Below are positions 16,215 through 25,985 of a stretch of DNA of 64,000 bases, one piece after another. The DNA comes from Saprospiraceae bacterium UBA7328. Lineage in GTDB: Bacteria > Bacteroidota > Bacteroidia > Chitinophagales > Saprospiraceae. The position numbers were made by a program, and so were the translations under genes. Below the pieces are notes generated by a model, which had not been told where the DNA came from, ran no database searches, and saw nothing but the letters and a program-made list of their open reading frames with translations. The stretch's first letter is position 1. The number at the start of each line of letters is the position of its first letter. The stretch is taken from assembly GCA_002471345.1 (NCBI GenBank), contig DKPS01000181.1, forward strand, positions 5,515 through 69,514, in the 5' to 3' direction.

Positions 16215-17570
16215 ATGGTAAAAAAAATCAGGTTCTTCTTTTGTATAGTATTATACTCCACCGTAGGATGGTCTCAATCATCAATTCTGGATAAGTACAT
16301 TGAAGAAGGTCTACAAAACAATTTGAGTCTTAAGTCAAATGACCTAGATATTAAAATCCGGCAGTCTGTGATCTCACAAACTAAAAAACTATGGAACCCA
16401 AATGTTGATTTGAATGGCAGCTATCTACTAGCCACAGGTGGAAGGACGATAGTATTCCCTGTCGGTGATTTATTTAATCCAACTTATGCAACCTTGAATC
16501 AGCTTACAGGGACTCAGCAGTTTCCTACAGATCTAGAAAATTTCGAATCGCAACTTACACCTAATAATTTCCTTGATGTGCAATTTAATGGTGCTAAACC
16601 CTTAATAAATAGTGCGATTAAGTATAATCAAAAAATCCAAAATGAAATTCTACTGATTCAGGAATTAAATAAGGATATCACACATCAGGACATTACTTTC
16701 CAAATAAAAACGGCTTATTACAATTATCTAAAATCATTCAAAGGAATTGCTACTCTAGAAGAGAGCTTAGAAACATTGAATGAACTTCTAAAGTTCAATA
16801 AAGTGTTGGTTAAATATAGCAAAGCAACCGAAGATGCTATCAGCGATGTAGACTATCGAATTGCCAATCTTGAAAGTCAAAAGGTTGGCATTTCAGAACA
16901 ACAAATATTAGCAAAAGCCTTACTAAATCTTTTGGTCAATAAGCCCCTTGATGATGATGTAAATATTGATACTAAAATTCTTCTATCCTTCAATCCTTTA
17001 GAAAAAGAATTATTAGATCTCAAAGATGAAGCTTTAGTTGATCGAACTGAAATTAAGCAACTTGGTATATCCGATAAGATCAATACTCTTAATCAATCCA
17101 GAATTAAAAAAGAAGGAAATCCAGAGCTCAATGTGTTTGCAGGCATAGGAATCCAAACAGAGGAATTCAATTTTGATGGAGGTGGGCCATTATATACCAC
17201 AGGCTTGAGTATGTCCATGAACATTATAGATGGTGGCCTTAGGAAAAAGAAAATAGAACAACTCAAATTCGAAAGAGAAAAAATAGATAATGACAAGGCA
17301 AGATTGAATCAAAAGATAGAGATTGAAATCACACAGAATTACTATCAAATCAAATCAATAGAAAGTCAAATACAGTCTGCTGAAAGTGCTGAAAGGAGTG
17401 CTCAAAAGAGTTACAATATTTTGAAAACCAAATACGAGAATGACAAAATTCTTTTGATTGAATTGTTACAAGCTCAAAACCGTCTTACATCAAGTCAACT
17501 CAATCTTGACATCCTTAAATTCGATCACCTTATCAAACTTGCAGAACTGAATAAATTATTGGGAAAATGA
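16215..17570 (+). CDS. TolC-family outer-membrane efflux protein
   Basis: Outer-membrane channel of a tripartite efflux pump, 451 residues. Signal peptide MVKKIRFFFCIVLYSTVGWS, then long helical repeats with heptad-like Leu/Ile spacing (coiled coils of the periplasmic tunnel) at about 40-250 and 260-450, the two OEP repeats of the family. The Gly-rich LNVFAGIGIQ and GLSMSMNIIDGG segments are the strands of the beta-barrel in the second repeat. Its last codons overlap the adaptor gene by 4 bp (ATGA), so it is the first gene of the efflux operon. Confidence 0.93.
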   Translation: MVKKIRFFFCIVLYSTVGWSQSSILDKYIEEGLQNNLSLKSNDLDIKIRQSVISQTKKLWNPNVDLNGSYLLATGGRTIVFPVGDLFNPTYATLNQLTGTQQFPTDLENFESQLTPNNFLDVQFNGAKPLINSAIKYNQKIQNEILLIQELNKDITHQDITFQIKTAYYNYLKSFKGIATLEESLETLNELLKFNKVLVKYSKATEDAISDVDYRIANLESQKVGISEQQILAKALLNLLVNKPLDDDVNIDTKILLSFNPLEKELLDLKDEALVDRTEIKQLGISDKINTLNQSRIKKEGNPELNVFAGIGIQTEEFNFDGGGPLYTTGLSMSMNIIDGGLRKKKIEQLKFEREKIDNDKARLNQKIEIEITQNYYQIKSIESQIQSAESAERSAQKSYNILKTKYENDKILLIELLQAQNRLTSSQLNLDILKFDHLIKLAELNKLLGK

Positions 17571-18661
17571 TGAAACCAATTATGAATGTTATTATGAAGT
17601 TGAATGAATTCTGTTTCATTGTTCTAATACTCTCTGCAATATCAATTATGGGGTGTAAAGAAAAGATTGCTGGACTTGATGAAGCTAAGGTTAAAAGTAC
17701 AGAATATACTTCTGTAGAAGTAAGTCCTGTAGTGGTATCAAACGATCCTATTCCGATATATTCAATTGGGAAAGTGGGTATTGAAGAAGAAGTAAAATTG
17801 TCTTTTAAAATAGGTGGAATTATATCAGAAATCAGTGGTGAGGTAGGAATGTCAATCAGAAAAGGAACTGTACTTGCCCGACTTCGTACCAATGAAATTG
17901 ATGCTCAAGTAATCAAGGCACAAAGAGCACTTCAGAAAGCACAAAGAGATTTAGAGCGTACACAAAAAATGTATAATGAAGGTGCTGCGACTTTGGAAAA
18001 TATTCAAGACTTGACTACTCTTGTCGAGGTATCAAAAGCAGATGTAGAGATAGCTCAGTTTAATCAAAGCTATTCTAATATTGTCAGCCCGGTAAATGGG
18101 AGAATATTAAAGAAAAATGCCGAAGCAAATGAATTGATAGGCCCAGGCCAACCGGTTTTTTTCATTTCTTCGAGACAGTCTTCATCTCTACTTAAAGCTT
18201 CTATATCAGATAAAGACATTGCTAAAATTAATTATGGCGACAAAACCAAGATATTCTTTGACGCTTATCCTAATGAAGAATTTGAAGGAAAAATATTGAG
18301 ATTTTCAGAATCCGCTGATCCTCGCACAGGTACTTTTGAATTGGATATTGATCTCAATGACAAAGGGAAAAGATTAAGGAATGGATACATTGGAAGAGTA
18401 GAAATTTATCCCAAACAAATCACACCATATTTCAAGATTCCTATTAACGCCTTAGTTGAAGGTGTCGATGACGGCGTGATCATATTTACCCCTGATGACA
18501 ATATAGCACGTAGACATGTTGTCTCTCCACAGTATATTGGTAAAGACTATTTTACTGTAAGTAGAAAAGAAGGTTATGACTTCTCACAAGTAATTACTAC
18601 AGGAGCTCCCTTCCTTTTAGATGGAGATAAAATCAAAATCGCTGAAGCTATCTCACAATGA
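17567..18661 (+). CDS. RND efflux periplasmic adaptor (HlyD/MFP family) lipoprotein
   Basis: Membrane-fusion protein of 364 residues that links the inner-membrane RND pump to the TolC-like channel. It has an N-terminal signal ending in the lipobox SIMGC at about residue 26-30. Lipoyl-like halves surround a helical hairpin with the KAQRALQKAQRDLERTQKM coiled coil (about 110-160). The FSESADPRTGTFEL beta-barrel segment and the GYIGRVEI membrane-proximal part follow. The start and stop both overlap neighbouring genes by 4 bp, indicating translational coupling within the operon. Confidence 0.93.
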   Translation: MMKPIMNVIMKLNEFCFIVLILSAISIMGCKEKIAGLDEAKVKSTEYTSVEVSPVVVSNDPIPIYSIGKVGIEEEVKLSFKIGGIISEISGEVGMSIRKGTVLARLRTNEIDAQVIKAQRALQKAQRDLERTQKMYNEGAATLENIQDLTTLVEVSKADVEIAQFNQSYSNIVSPVNGRILKKNAEANELIGPGQPVFFISSRQSSSLLKASISDKDIAKINYGDKTKIFFDAYPNEEFEGKILRFSESADPRTGTFELDIDLNDKGKRLRNGYIGRVEIYPKQITPYFKIPINALVEGVDDGVIIFTPDDNIARRHVVSPQYIGKDYFTVSRKEGYDFSQVITTGAPFLLDGDKIKIAEAISQ

Positions 18662-21600
18662 ATTTGACACGTCTTGCAATTCGTAATGCCCAATTTGTCA
18701 TCATTCTACTTCTAGTAGGAATACTCCTTAGTGTACAGTCCTTCATATCGATGCCTCGGTCAGAAGATCCTCAGGTAAGCTTTCCTTACTATATGATTAC
18801 GACCATATTACCAGGCACGAGCCCGGAGGACATGGAGACTTTGATTGTCGACCCATTAGAAGAAGGATTAAATAATCTTGACGACATAACCGATATCGAG
18901 ACTGTTATCCTCGAAAATGTATCCATCACACAAGTAAAAGCATCATTCGAAATTGATCCGGATGATAAACTTCAAGAAGTTATAAGAGAAGTAAATAGCG
19001 TAAGACCCAACCTTCCTGCTGGCCTCGCTTCCTTAGAAATAGAACAAATAAAACCTGAAGAAAGGGTCAATTTTTTACTTTATGCTATTAATTCTGATGT
19101 AGCATCATATGCTCATCTTAATGATTTTGCAGAAAAATTAGAAAATAGATTAGAACGAGTAGATGGTATTAGTAGCATTGAAATAGAAGCCAATCCAAGA
19201 GAAGAAATAAGAGTATCGCTAGACTATCAGCGTATGGCCGCTTTAAATGTGAGCTTTACACAAATAGCCGGAATACTCAACGCCAATAATGCAAATATCC
19301 CTGGTGGGGAAGTAAGTGCTGGCACAAAGAGTTTTTCAATAAAAAGTACTGGTGGATATGAAAATATAGAAGATATTAAAAATACGGTCGTATCAGCTGG
19401 AAACAATACAATCATATATCTAAAAGATGTAGCAAATATCACTTTTGATCATGAAGATTTGGCCTGGAAGGCAGAATACAATAGGACTAAAACTGTGTTT
19501 GTCTCTCTTAAACTGAAAAGAGGAGTTAATATCATGGATGTAGATAGAGAAGCACGAGCCACTGCAGATGCTTTCGCTACAGAATTGCCACCAAATGTAC
19601 ATCTGGATATAGCATTCGAGCAAGCAAGTGATGTAAGGGAGAGGATAAATGCCTTTTTTATCAATCTTTTACAAGGGATTGCTTTGGTGGGAATTGTAAT
19701 TATGTTGTTTTTAGGTTGGAGGGCCTCCTTTATAATTATTACTCTTATTCCTATTTGCGCTTTACTGGCATTAGCGATTCTCAATAACACAGGCTATGGA
19801 CTTCAACAGATTTCTATCGCAGCATTGGTATTAGCACTTGGACTACTTGTAGATAACGGCATAGTTGTAATTGAGAATATTTCTCGATTTATAAAAGAAG
19901 GCTATTCCAAATCTGAAGCTGCCAGCAAAGGGACTATGGAAGTGGGGACTGCCGTGGCCAGCAGTACAGTTACAACTATATTTTCTTTTTTCCCCCTCTC
20001 ACAATTAGGAGACGCTGCGGGATTGTTTTTGATTTCTCTTCCACTTACCGTTGTTTTCACTTTAATAATCTCTCTTGTCCTTGCCCTTACATTTTCACCT
20101 ATTATGGCAAAATGGGTTCTCCGTGCTCAAAGTATCAATCATAAAACCCTTGCTGATCGATTTTTCTTTTGGTTGTCTGAAAAAGTGTACAAACCTATCT
20201 TAGATTTTTGTCTACGGTTTGGAGCATTAGTGGTTCTAGTGGCAATAGTGATTACAGCTTCGAGTATTATGCTTTTTCCTAAAATAGGCGTCAGTTTCTT
20301 CCCTACAGCGGATAAAGCGCTATTGCTTATTGATATTCGTGGGCCTATTGGAAATAATATTGATGAGACCGAAAAAGCTGTAAATTATGTAGAAAATTTA
20401 CTTGATACCATGGATATAGTAACTGACTATACTTCTAGCTCAGGAAATGGTATTCCTCAAATATTCTATAATAGAATACCTGGAACCAGAAGAAAAAATC
20501 AAGGTCAGATACTAGCAATTCTCAAAGAGTGGGAAACCAGATCATTTTACACTACAATTGCTCAACTTAGAAAAGATTTTACAAAATTCCCTGGAGCCAG
20601 AATCACAGTAGAAGAACTTAAAAATGGTGCTCCATTTAGTCCTTTTGAAATTAGGATATTAGGAGATGATCTGGATATTCAAAAGAGAATGGCTCAAGAA
20701 GTGGAAGATGTAATGAGAAGTATTGATGGCATCATCAATATCGATAACCCACTCAGCAGGAATAAAACAGAAATAGTTGTAAAACTGGATAAGGAGAAAG
20801 CTGGACTTCTTAATGTTTCACAGCTTGATTTTGATAGAATTGTAAGAGCAAGTCTCAATGGATTACAAATAGACGACGTCACTATAGGAGAAGATGAATA
20901 CGCTTTGGTATTGAGGATGCCTTTTACTGATCAACCTAATGTAGAAGATTTTAAAAAAATATACATCACTAATAGACAAGGTGCTCAAATCCCTCTTTCT
21001 CATATTGCGGATGTGAAATTTGAAGGTGCTCCTTCTGTATTGAGGCATTTTGATCTAAATCGATATGCTAGAGTAATAGCAAGTGCTGTCAATCTGGATG
21101 AAACGATACCTATGACATTCACTCTTATCGAGAAACTAGATGAATTAGAATGGCCACCAGGATTCGCATATGAAGTAGGAGGAGAATTTGAAGAACAACA
21201 ACAGACCTTTGGTAGTTTGGGTATAATTCTAGGATTAGCAATGATTGGAATTTTTGCAGTATTGGTCTTACAGTTCAGATCAATCTTACAACCCTTCATT
21301 GTATTCGTAGCAATTCTTCTAGCAGTAAGTGGATCATTTGTAGCTCTTTATTTGTCTGGATGGCCATTTTCATTTTTTGCTTTTGTAGGGCTTATAAGCC
21401 TCATGGGTATAGTCGTAAATAATTCAATCATTATGGTAGACTATATGAATCAACTTATGAATGATGGCTTGGAGAAAAGGAATGCAATTATAAAAGGATC
21501 CATCACTAGATTGAAACCTATTTTATTAACGACTCTTACTACTATACTTGGACTTTTACCATTGGCTTTGCAACGAACTAATCAATGGTCACCTCTTTGT

Positions 21601-21711
21601 ATGACCATCATTGGGGGCATGATATCGTCTACCATATTGACTTTAGTGGTAGTACCCGTTATATACAATTGGTTGACTAAAGAAAAGATAGCACAAGACA
21701 TAAACATATAA
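18658..21711 (+). CDS. RND-family efflux pump, inner-membrane permease
   Basis: Proton-driven AcrB/MdtB-type transporter of 1017 residues. Helix 1 (about 8-30), the first large periplasmic loop, helices 2-6 (about 330-480), a second helix-7 and periplasmic loop from about 520, and helices 8-12 (about 850-1005) are visible. Family motifs include GTSPEDMETL near the start of the porter domain and LGLLVDNGIVVIEN in helix 4 with the proton-relay Asp at D399. The second half has MGIVVNNSIIMVDYMN. It ends the three-gene operon. Substrate cannot be inferred; no linked regulator is present. Confidence 0.95.
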   Translation: MNLTRLAIRNAQFVIILLLVGILLSVQSFISMPRSEDPQVSFPYYMITTILPGTSPEDMETLIVDPLEEGLNNLDDITDIETVILENVSITQVKASFEIDPDDKLQEVIREVNSVRPNLPAGLASLEIEQIKPEERVNFLLYAINSDVASYAHLNDFAEKLENRLERVDGISSIEIEANPREEIRVSLDYQRMAALNVSFTQIAGILNANNANIPGGEVSAGTKSFSIKSTGGYENIEDIKNTVVSAGNNTIIYLKDVANITFDHEDLAWKAEYNRTKTVFVSLKLKRGVNIMDVDREARATADAFATELPPNVHLDIAFEQASDVRERINAFFINLLQGIALVGIVIMLFLGWRASFIIITLIPICALLALAILNNTGYGLQQISIAALVLALGLLVDNGIVVIENISRFIKEGYSKSEAASKGTMEVGTAVASSTVTTIFSFFPLSQLGDAAGLFLISLPLTVVFTLIISLVLALTFSPIMAKWVLRAQSINHKTLADRFFFWLSEKVYKPILDFCLRFGALVVLVAIVITASSIMLFPKIGVSFFPTADKALLLIDIRGPIGNNIDETEKAVNYVENLLDTMDIVTDYTSSSGNGIPQIFYNRIPGTRRKNQGQILAILKEWETRSFYTTIAQLRKDFTKFPGARITVEELKNGAPFSPFEIRILGDDLDIQKRMAQEVEDVMRSIDGIINIDNPLSRNKTEIVVKLDKEKAGLLNVSQLDFDRIVRASLNGLQIDDVTIGEDEYALVLRMPFTDQPNVEDFKKIYITNRQGAQIPLSHIADVKFEGAPSVLRHFDLNRYARVIASAVNLDETIPMTFTLIEKLDELEWPPGFAYEVGGEFEEQQQTFGSLGIILGLAMIGIFAVLVLQFRSILQPFIVFVAILLAVSGSFVALYLSGWPFSFFAFVGLISLMGIVVNNSIIMVDYMNQLMNDGLEKRNAIIKGSITRLKPILLTTLTTILGLLPLALQRTNQWSPLCMTIIGGMISSTILTLVVVPVIYNWLTKEKIAQDINI

Positions 21712-21727
21712 AAGATGAACAAGTAAG

Positions 21728-21755
21728 AAGGATTCAATATGAGTATTGAATCCTT
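21728..21755. terminator. Hairpin between efflux operon and ssb
   Basis: Perfect 12-bp stem (21728-21739 with 21744-21755) with a 4-base loop, 16 bases after the RND stop codon and between two convergent genes. The U tract on either side is poor (CAACTTAA, or CTTACTT on the other strand), so it may work as an RNA-stabilising or weak terminator hairpin. Confidence 0.6.
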
Positions 21756-21832
21756 CAACTTAATATCTGAAAATTCAAAGACAAGAAAAATTATAAACAA
21801 CCTGAATTCTCTCTCTTCGACCCCATCTCTTG

Positions 21833-22174
21833 TTAACTTTCCTTTCCACTAATTTTGAAAAACTCCTGTGCTACCACTTCTGTGATATACTTCTCTGTAC
21901 CATTATCATCTTTATATTGTCTATAGGTAAGTTTCCCCTGTATCGCTACTTCTGATCCCTTTTGTGTCATATTGTAAATATGCTCAGCTGTCTTTCCCCA
22001 TGCTATGACATTATGCCATTGCGTAATAGTCTGCTTTTCTCCATTTTGGTCCTTGTAATTTTCATTGGTGGCAAGTGAAAACTTCACCATATGTTTATCA
22101 TTCTCAAAGGTTTTTAATTCTGGATTCTTACCTAAGTGTCCTATGAGTTGTACTTGATTTCTAATTGAATTCAT
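21833..22174 (-). CDS. ssb: Short single-stranded DNA-binding protein
   Basis: OB-fold single-stranded DNA-binding protein of 113 residues. MNSIRNQVQLIGHLGKNPE, the VKFSLATNENY strand, WHNVIAWGKTAEHI and GSEVAIQGKLTYRQY are typical of bacterial SSB. The protein ends after the OB fold at KISGKES and lacks both the flexible linker and the acidic DDDIPF-like tail through which canonical SSB recruits repair and replication proteins. This points to a paralogue with a special role (for example DNA uptake or a stress function) rather than the main replicative SSB, which would be encoded elsewhere (inference). Confidence 0.93.
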   Translation of the reverse strand: MNSIRNQVQLIGHLGKNPELKTFENDKHMVKFSLATNENYKDQNGEKQTITQWHNVIAWGKTAEHIYNMTQKGSEVAIQGKLTYRQYKDDNGTEKYITEVVAQEFFKISGKES

Positions 22175-22531
22175 AACTTAAGAATTTGTTCCCTGACCGT
22201 GTAACACAAATCAGGAGTGCTTGACAATATTGTCGACACAAAGATGAAGGTGATGAAAATTGAGAGCCGTATAATAAACGATTGTATCCGTTTGTAAACG
22301 TTTGTAAACGGATACGGAAAGTGTAAATAGCTGATAAATAAAGGTTTATATTTATTTCAAATATGAAACTTCATTTAGAAGAATAAGAGTGAATCTCCAA
22401 TTTGAAAGAATATTGAACAATATATCTATGTAAAAAAGAATATCACGACGTATTAAATACCTATTCATTCTGAATCAAATCGAAAAGTGATTCTTGTGAA
22501 TAGTTTAGCCTCACTAAAAATTTAATCTCAT
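22175..22531. other. Divergent intergenic region with palindromes
   Basis: No gene in these 357 bases. It holds a perfect 12-bp palindrome (22223-22234, gacaatattgtc) and a 32-bp imperfect palindrome (22284-22315), both reported separately. The remainder is AT-rich without an evident terminator or riboswitch. Confidence 0.6.
22284..22315. promoter_or_regulatory. 32-bp imperfect palindrome with internal direct repeat
   Basis: Outer arms gtatccgttt and aaacggatac (22284-22293, 22306-22315) are perfect inverted repeats of 10 bp. Inside, tttgtaaacg occurs twice in direct orientation (22291-22300, 22301-22310). It lies about 110 bases upstream of ssb on one side and 215 upstream of the TPR lipoprotein gene on the other. 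Candidate regulator-binding site; factor unknown. Confidence 0.55.
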
Positions 22532-24205
22532 ATGAAATCATTCAAAATCCTTGTAGTTCTTATTTCAACCATTATTCTGATTCATAGTTGTCAAAATGAG
22601 AATCCACAATCAAATTCTGAATTGTCAAACCTTGATCTACTGAGAGGAAATATTGTAATGTGCAGCGGCAACTCATTCGGAAAGGTAAGTTTCTTCTTGT
22701 CATGCAATAATTCTGTGAGGGATACTTTTGACCTGGCCATTTCCTTACTCCATTCTTTTGAATATGATGAGGCAGAAAAGGCTTTTGCAAAAGTTATCGA
22801 TTCAGATCCCGAATGTCCAATGGCCTATTGGGGGATAGCTATGAGTTTGATGCATCATCCGAAGTTTGGTCCTGGTCGAGAGGGTTTTGAAAAGGGAGCG
22901 AAGGTTCTCAAAGAAGCAGAGTTACTTCCAAAAACAACCCAGGAACAGGAGTTCCTTAAAGCAGCTGGAGCATATTATGATAATGGCTGGAAAAGTACTA
23001 CCCACTTGATGAGAGCAAAGAAAATGGAAGCGAAAATGGAAGTAATTTATAAAAAGAATGTAGATAACAAAGAAGCCGCTATATTTTATGCTTTGTCGCT
23101 TTTTGCAACAGCTAATTCAAAAGACAAGACCTATGCAATTCAAAAAAAGGCGGGTGCTATATTAGAGTCCATTTTCCCAGATCAACCAGACCATCCAGGA
23201 ATTGCCCACTATATCATTCACCATTATGATCATCCAGAATTGGCCCAATTAGCTCTACCTACTGCAAGAAGATATGCAGACATAGCGCCTGGATCTTCCC
23301 ATGCCCAACATATGCCATCCCATATTTTTACCCGTTTGGGGCTTTGGGACGAATCCATTGAATCCAATGTTAATTCTGCAGCCGCTGCTAAATGTTATGC
23401 TGAAGAAACCGAGATGGACGGCAATTGGCACAATGAAATTCATGCTATGGATTATTTGGTATATGCCTATTTGCAAAAAGGAGATAATGTAAAGGCAAAT
23501 GAACAGTACGAACACCTACAAACGATTAATAAAGTATACCCTGGCAAGAGTTCTCCATATAATTTCAGTGCTATCCCAGTTCGAATGGTTTTGGAAAACA
23601 GACAATGGGCCAAAGCCGCTAGGCTCAAACATCATGCGACAGAACACCAATGGGACCAAAGGCCTTGGGAGATTGCCTTATTGCACTTTGCCAAAGCATT
23701 GGGAGCATCTCATATAGGTGATGTGAATTCTGCTGAAAAAGAATTGGCCATTTTACAATCGTTGCACCAGAAGCTAGTTGATAAAAAAGATACATATCGG
23801 TCTAACCAAGTCTTGATCCAAGTTAAGGCATCTGAAGCCTGGATTCTCTTTGCTAAGGGGAAACAGAATGAAGCCCTTGCATTAATGGAAGAGGCAGCAA
23901 CTTTGGAAGAGATGACTGGGAAACATCCCATCACACCTGGCGAAGTACTTCCCGCGCCTGAACTCTTGGGAGACATGCTCTTAGCAATGAACAAACCTAT
24001 GCAAGCTTTGGAAACTTATGAGGTAAATTTAAAAGGACATCCGAATAGATTTAATGGAATATATGGTGCTGCTATTGCTGCAAAAAGCATAGGTGACAAA
24101 GAAAAAACAAGATTATATTTCGAAAGATTACAAGAATTAGCTAAAGGAATAAATAGCGATCGAGCCGAGCTCAAAGAAGCCAATCAATTCTTGATTCAAA
24201 TTTAA
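22532..24205 (+). CDS. TPR-containing lipoprotein
   Basis: A 557-residue lipoprotein with signal MKSFKILVVLISTIILIHSC (lipobox IHSC). TPR-like helical pairs are seen at about 65-110 (SLLHSFEYDEAEKAFAKV then AYWGIAMSL), around 230-330 and at 470-550 (QALETYEVNLKGHPNRFNG). The middle has conserved-looking histidines (ILHHYDHPELA, HAQHMPSHIFTRLG, WHNEIHAMDYL) that recur in a family of secreted TPR proteins of soil and marine bacteria with no known function. It may be a scaffold or peptide-binding protein of the periplasm. It is followed by the tandem DUF6090 genes on the same strand. Confidence 0.82.
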   Translation: MKSFKILVVLISTIILIHSCQNENPQSNSELSNLDLLRGNIVMCSGNSFGKVSFFLSCNNSVRDTFDLAISLLHSFEYDEAEKAFAKVIDSDPECPMAYWGIAMSLMHHPKFGPGREGFEKGAKVLKEAELLPKTTQEQEFLKAAGAYYDNGWKSTTHLMRAKKMEAKMEVIYKKNVDNKEAAIFYALSLFATANSKDKTYAIQKKAGAILESIFPDQPDHPGIAHYIIHHYDHPELAQLALPTARRYADIAPGSSHAQHMPSHIFTRLGLWDESIESNVNSAAAAKCYAEETEMDGNWHNEIHAMDYLVYAYLQKGDNVKANEQYEHLQTINKVYPGKSSPYNFSAIPVRMVLENRQWAKAARLKHHATEHQWDQRPWEIALLHFAKALGASHIGDVNSAEKELAILQSLHQKLVDKKDTYRSNQVLIQVKASEAWILFAKGKQNEALALMEEAATLEEMTGKHPITPGEVLPAPELLGDMLLAMNKPMQALETYEVNLKGHPNRFNGIYGAAIAAKSIGDKEKTRLYFERLQELAKGINSDRAELKEANQFLIQI

Positions 24206-24300
24206 GAAGAGGAATTAAGAAAGAGACCTAAAAAAGCATTAAACATCAATATTTGCTAGATACACTCAGTGATCATAAAGCAAAACAAAATGAAGAATCA

Positions 24301-25050
24301 ATGCTAAAATTCTTTCGAATTGTAAGACAAAATTTAACTGCTAAAGGGAAATTAAAAAATTACATTTTATATGCTGTCGGAGAAATCTTCCTAGTAGTAG
24401 TTGGGATTCTATTAGCCATATCTCTAAATAATTTAAATCAAGCTAAGATTGCTGAAAATGACCTTCAAAAAAAAGTGCAAAAAATAAGAGAAGAAGTTTA
24501 TCAAGATAGTCTGCTATTCGAACATATAATAGAATATAACAATCAAAAGATTGAAACCATAGAAAGAATGGCAAGCTTAATCGAAGAAAATATCAGCTAC
24601 GATGACTACCTACAATTAATAGAATTTCTCAATAGAGAATCAGGAAGGACAAGGACATTTTCTCCCAAATCACAAACTTATACTGGGCTCACAACCTCAG
24701 GAGAATTTAGCAAAATAAAAAATGATTCATTAAAGAATAAAGTTGCTTTTCTGTATTCTTATTATGAACACATGTCAAAAATTAACTACAGCACAATTGA
24801 AAATTTGCAGTCCTATAGACAAAAATTATTTTCAAATGGAATATTAAGTGCTAAATATATAAATGAAGAGAAAAAACAGAGCGAAGAAGGGTTTCTATAC
24901 ATGAAAAAGAAGTTAAGTGACCCTAATCAAAAAGTCATTTTCGAAAATTATTTATACCTGGAGAAAGAAATGTGTGAATTGGTAACAAAACGATGCCATC
25001 AAATATTTGGAGCGATGCATGGATTACCGCTAAGACCACTTAAGAAATAA
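24301..25050 (+). CDS. DUF6090-like membrane protein, copy 1
   Basis: A 249-residue protein with an N-terminal amphipathic stretch MLKFFRIVRQNL and one strong membrane helix (YAVGEIFLVVVGILLAISLNN, about 22-42), then a mostly helical extracytoplasmic region. I chose the ATG at 24301 rather than the in-frame start at 24253, because the next paralogue begins with the same sequence pattern. The GEIFLVVVGILLA helix is the hallmark of the Bacteroidota DUF6090 family, whose role is unknown. A near-identical architecture follows 74 bp downstream. Confidence 0.8.
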   Translation: MLKFFRIVRQNLTAKGKLKNYILYAVGEIFLVVVGILLAISLNNLNQAKIAENDLQKKVQKIREEVYQDSLLFEHIIEYNNQKIETIERMASLIEENISYDDYLQLIEFLNRESGRTRTFSPKSQTYTGLTTSGEFSKIKNDSLKNKVAFLYSYYEHMSKINYSTIENLQSYRQKLFSNGILSAKYINEEKKQSEEGFLYMKKKLSDPNQKVIFENYLYLEKEMCELVTKRCHQIFGAMHGLPLRPLKK

Positions 25051-25124
25051 TAACATGGCTGCAAAAAGGAACGAAATTTCACATATACTTGACCATAAGC
25101 ATTTATTATGACTAGCATTAACAA

Positions 25125-25850
25125 ATGATGAAATTCTTTAGAAAAATACGCCAGAATTTTATTGAAAAGGAAAATCTAAAAAGGTATCTGTTATATGCCG
25201 TGGGTGAGATTCTTCTTGTAATGATTGGTATATTATTAGCACTTCAGGTCAATAATTGGAACGAAGAGAAAAAGTCCAATATCAAAGCAATAATCTATAA
25301 AGAAAAAATTATTGCTGATTTGAAGTTAGACACTTCAAATATTAATCGGCTAATTAGTCTCTCAACACGAATTCAAGGTCAGGTTAATTCTTATTTCGAT
25401 TATTTTGAACAAGGCGGTCATTCTGTTGATGAACTGATAGATAGCAGTGCTAATGTAAGATGGAGATATTTTCAATACTTACCCAATAATTCTACAATGA
25501 TTGATCTACAATTTTCTGGAAATATCGGATTGTTAAAAGAAGAGCACAGGAAATCACTTTTTGAACTAGCAAATAAACAAGTGTATTTGAAGGATATCAT
25601 CAACAAAAGAATTCTGGACGTAAAAAATGCCATTTATGAAAGAAATAAGTATTTAGATTTTGACCCGTCTGAAAGTAATTTTTTTGAGATTGTTGGCGAA
25701 CGAAATTCCAAGGATACTAAAGTCAAAGGGCTTTTACAACAACAAAATGTATTCAAGGAAGTATTAAGTTTTACAGGGCAAATGATTTCATTTGGAAGTT
25801 CAGTAAGAAATAGAACAGAGAGATGTTTAGAAATATTGATCAAGAATTGA
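25125..25850 (+). CDS. DUF6090-like membrane protein, copy 2
   Basis: A 241-residue paralogue of the preceding gene: MMKFFRKIRQNF, then helix YAVGEILLVMIGILLALQVNN and the NWNEEKK segment, followed by a helical extracytoplasmic domain. The first of the two adjacent ATGs is taken as the start; the second is equally possible. Sequence divergence after the membrane helix is large, so the duplication is old or the two copies came separately. Function unknown. Confidence 0.8.
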   Translation: MMKFFRKIRQNFIEKENLKRYLLYAVGEILLVMIGILLALQVNNWNEEKKSNIKAIIYKEKIIADLKLDTSNINRLISLSTRIQGQVNSYFDYFEQGGHSVDELIDSSANVRWRYFQYLPNNSTMIDLQFSGNIGLLKEEHRKSLFELANKQVYLKDIINKRILDVKNAIYERNKYLDFDPSESNFFEIVGERNSKDTKVKGLLQQQNVFKEVLSFTGQMISFGSSVRNRTERCLEILIKN

Positions 25851-25985
25851 AATTTTAAAAAATAGCTAAGACCCTATGTAAGCCATAGGAACTAAATATT
25901 TACACGTGATTTAACATTTGTTGATCTTTTACCACATCATGCATAAATTACTTTCCTTTTTATACTGAACTAAAAAAGAATATTA

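Noticed and set aside
22284..22315. CRISPR-like repeat from the doubled tttgtaaacg
   Set aside because: Only two adjacent copies, no spacers and no cas genes.
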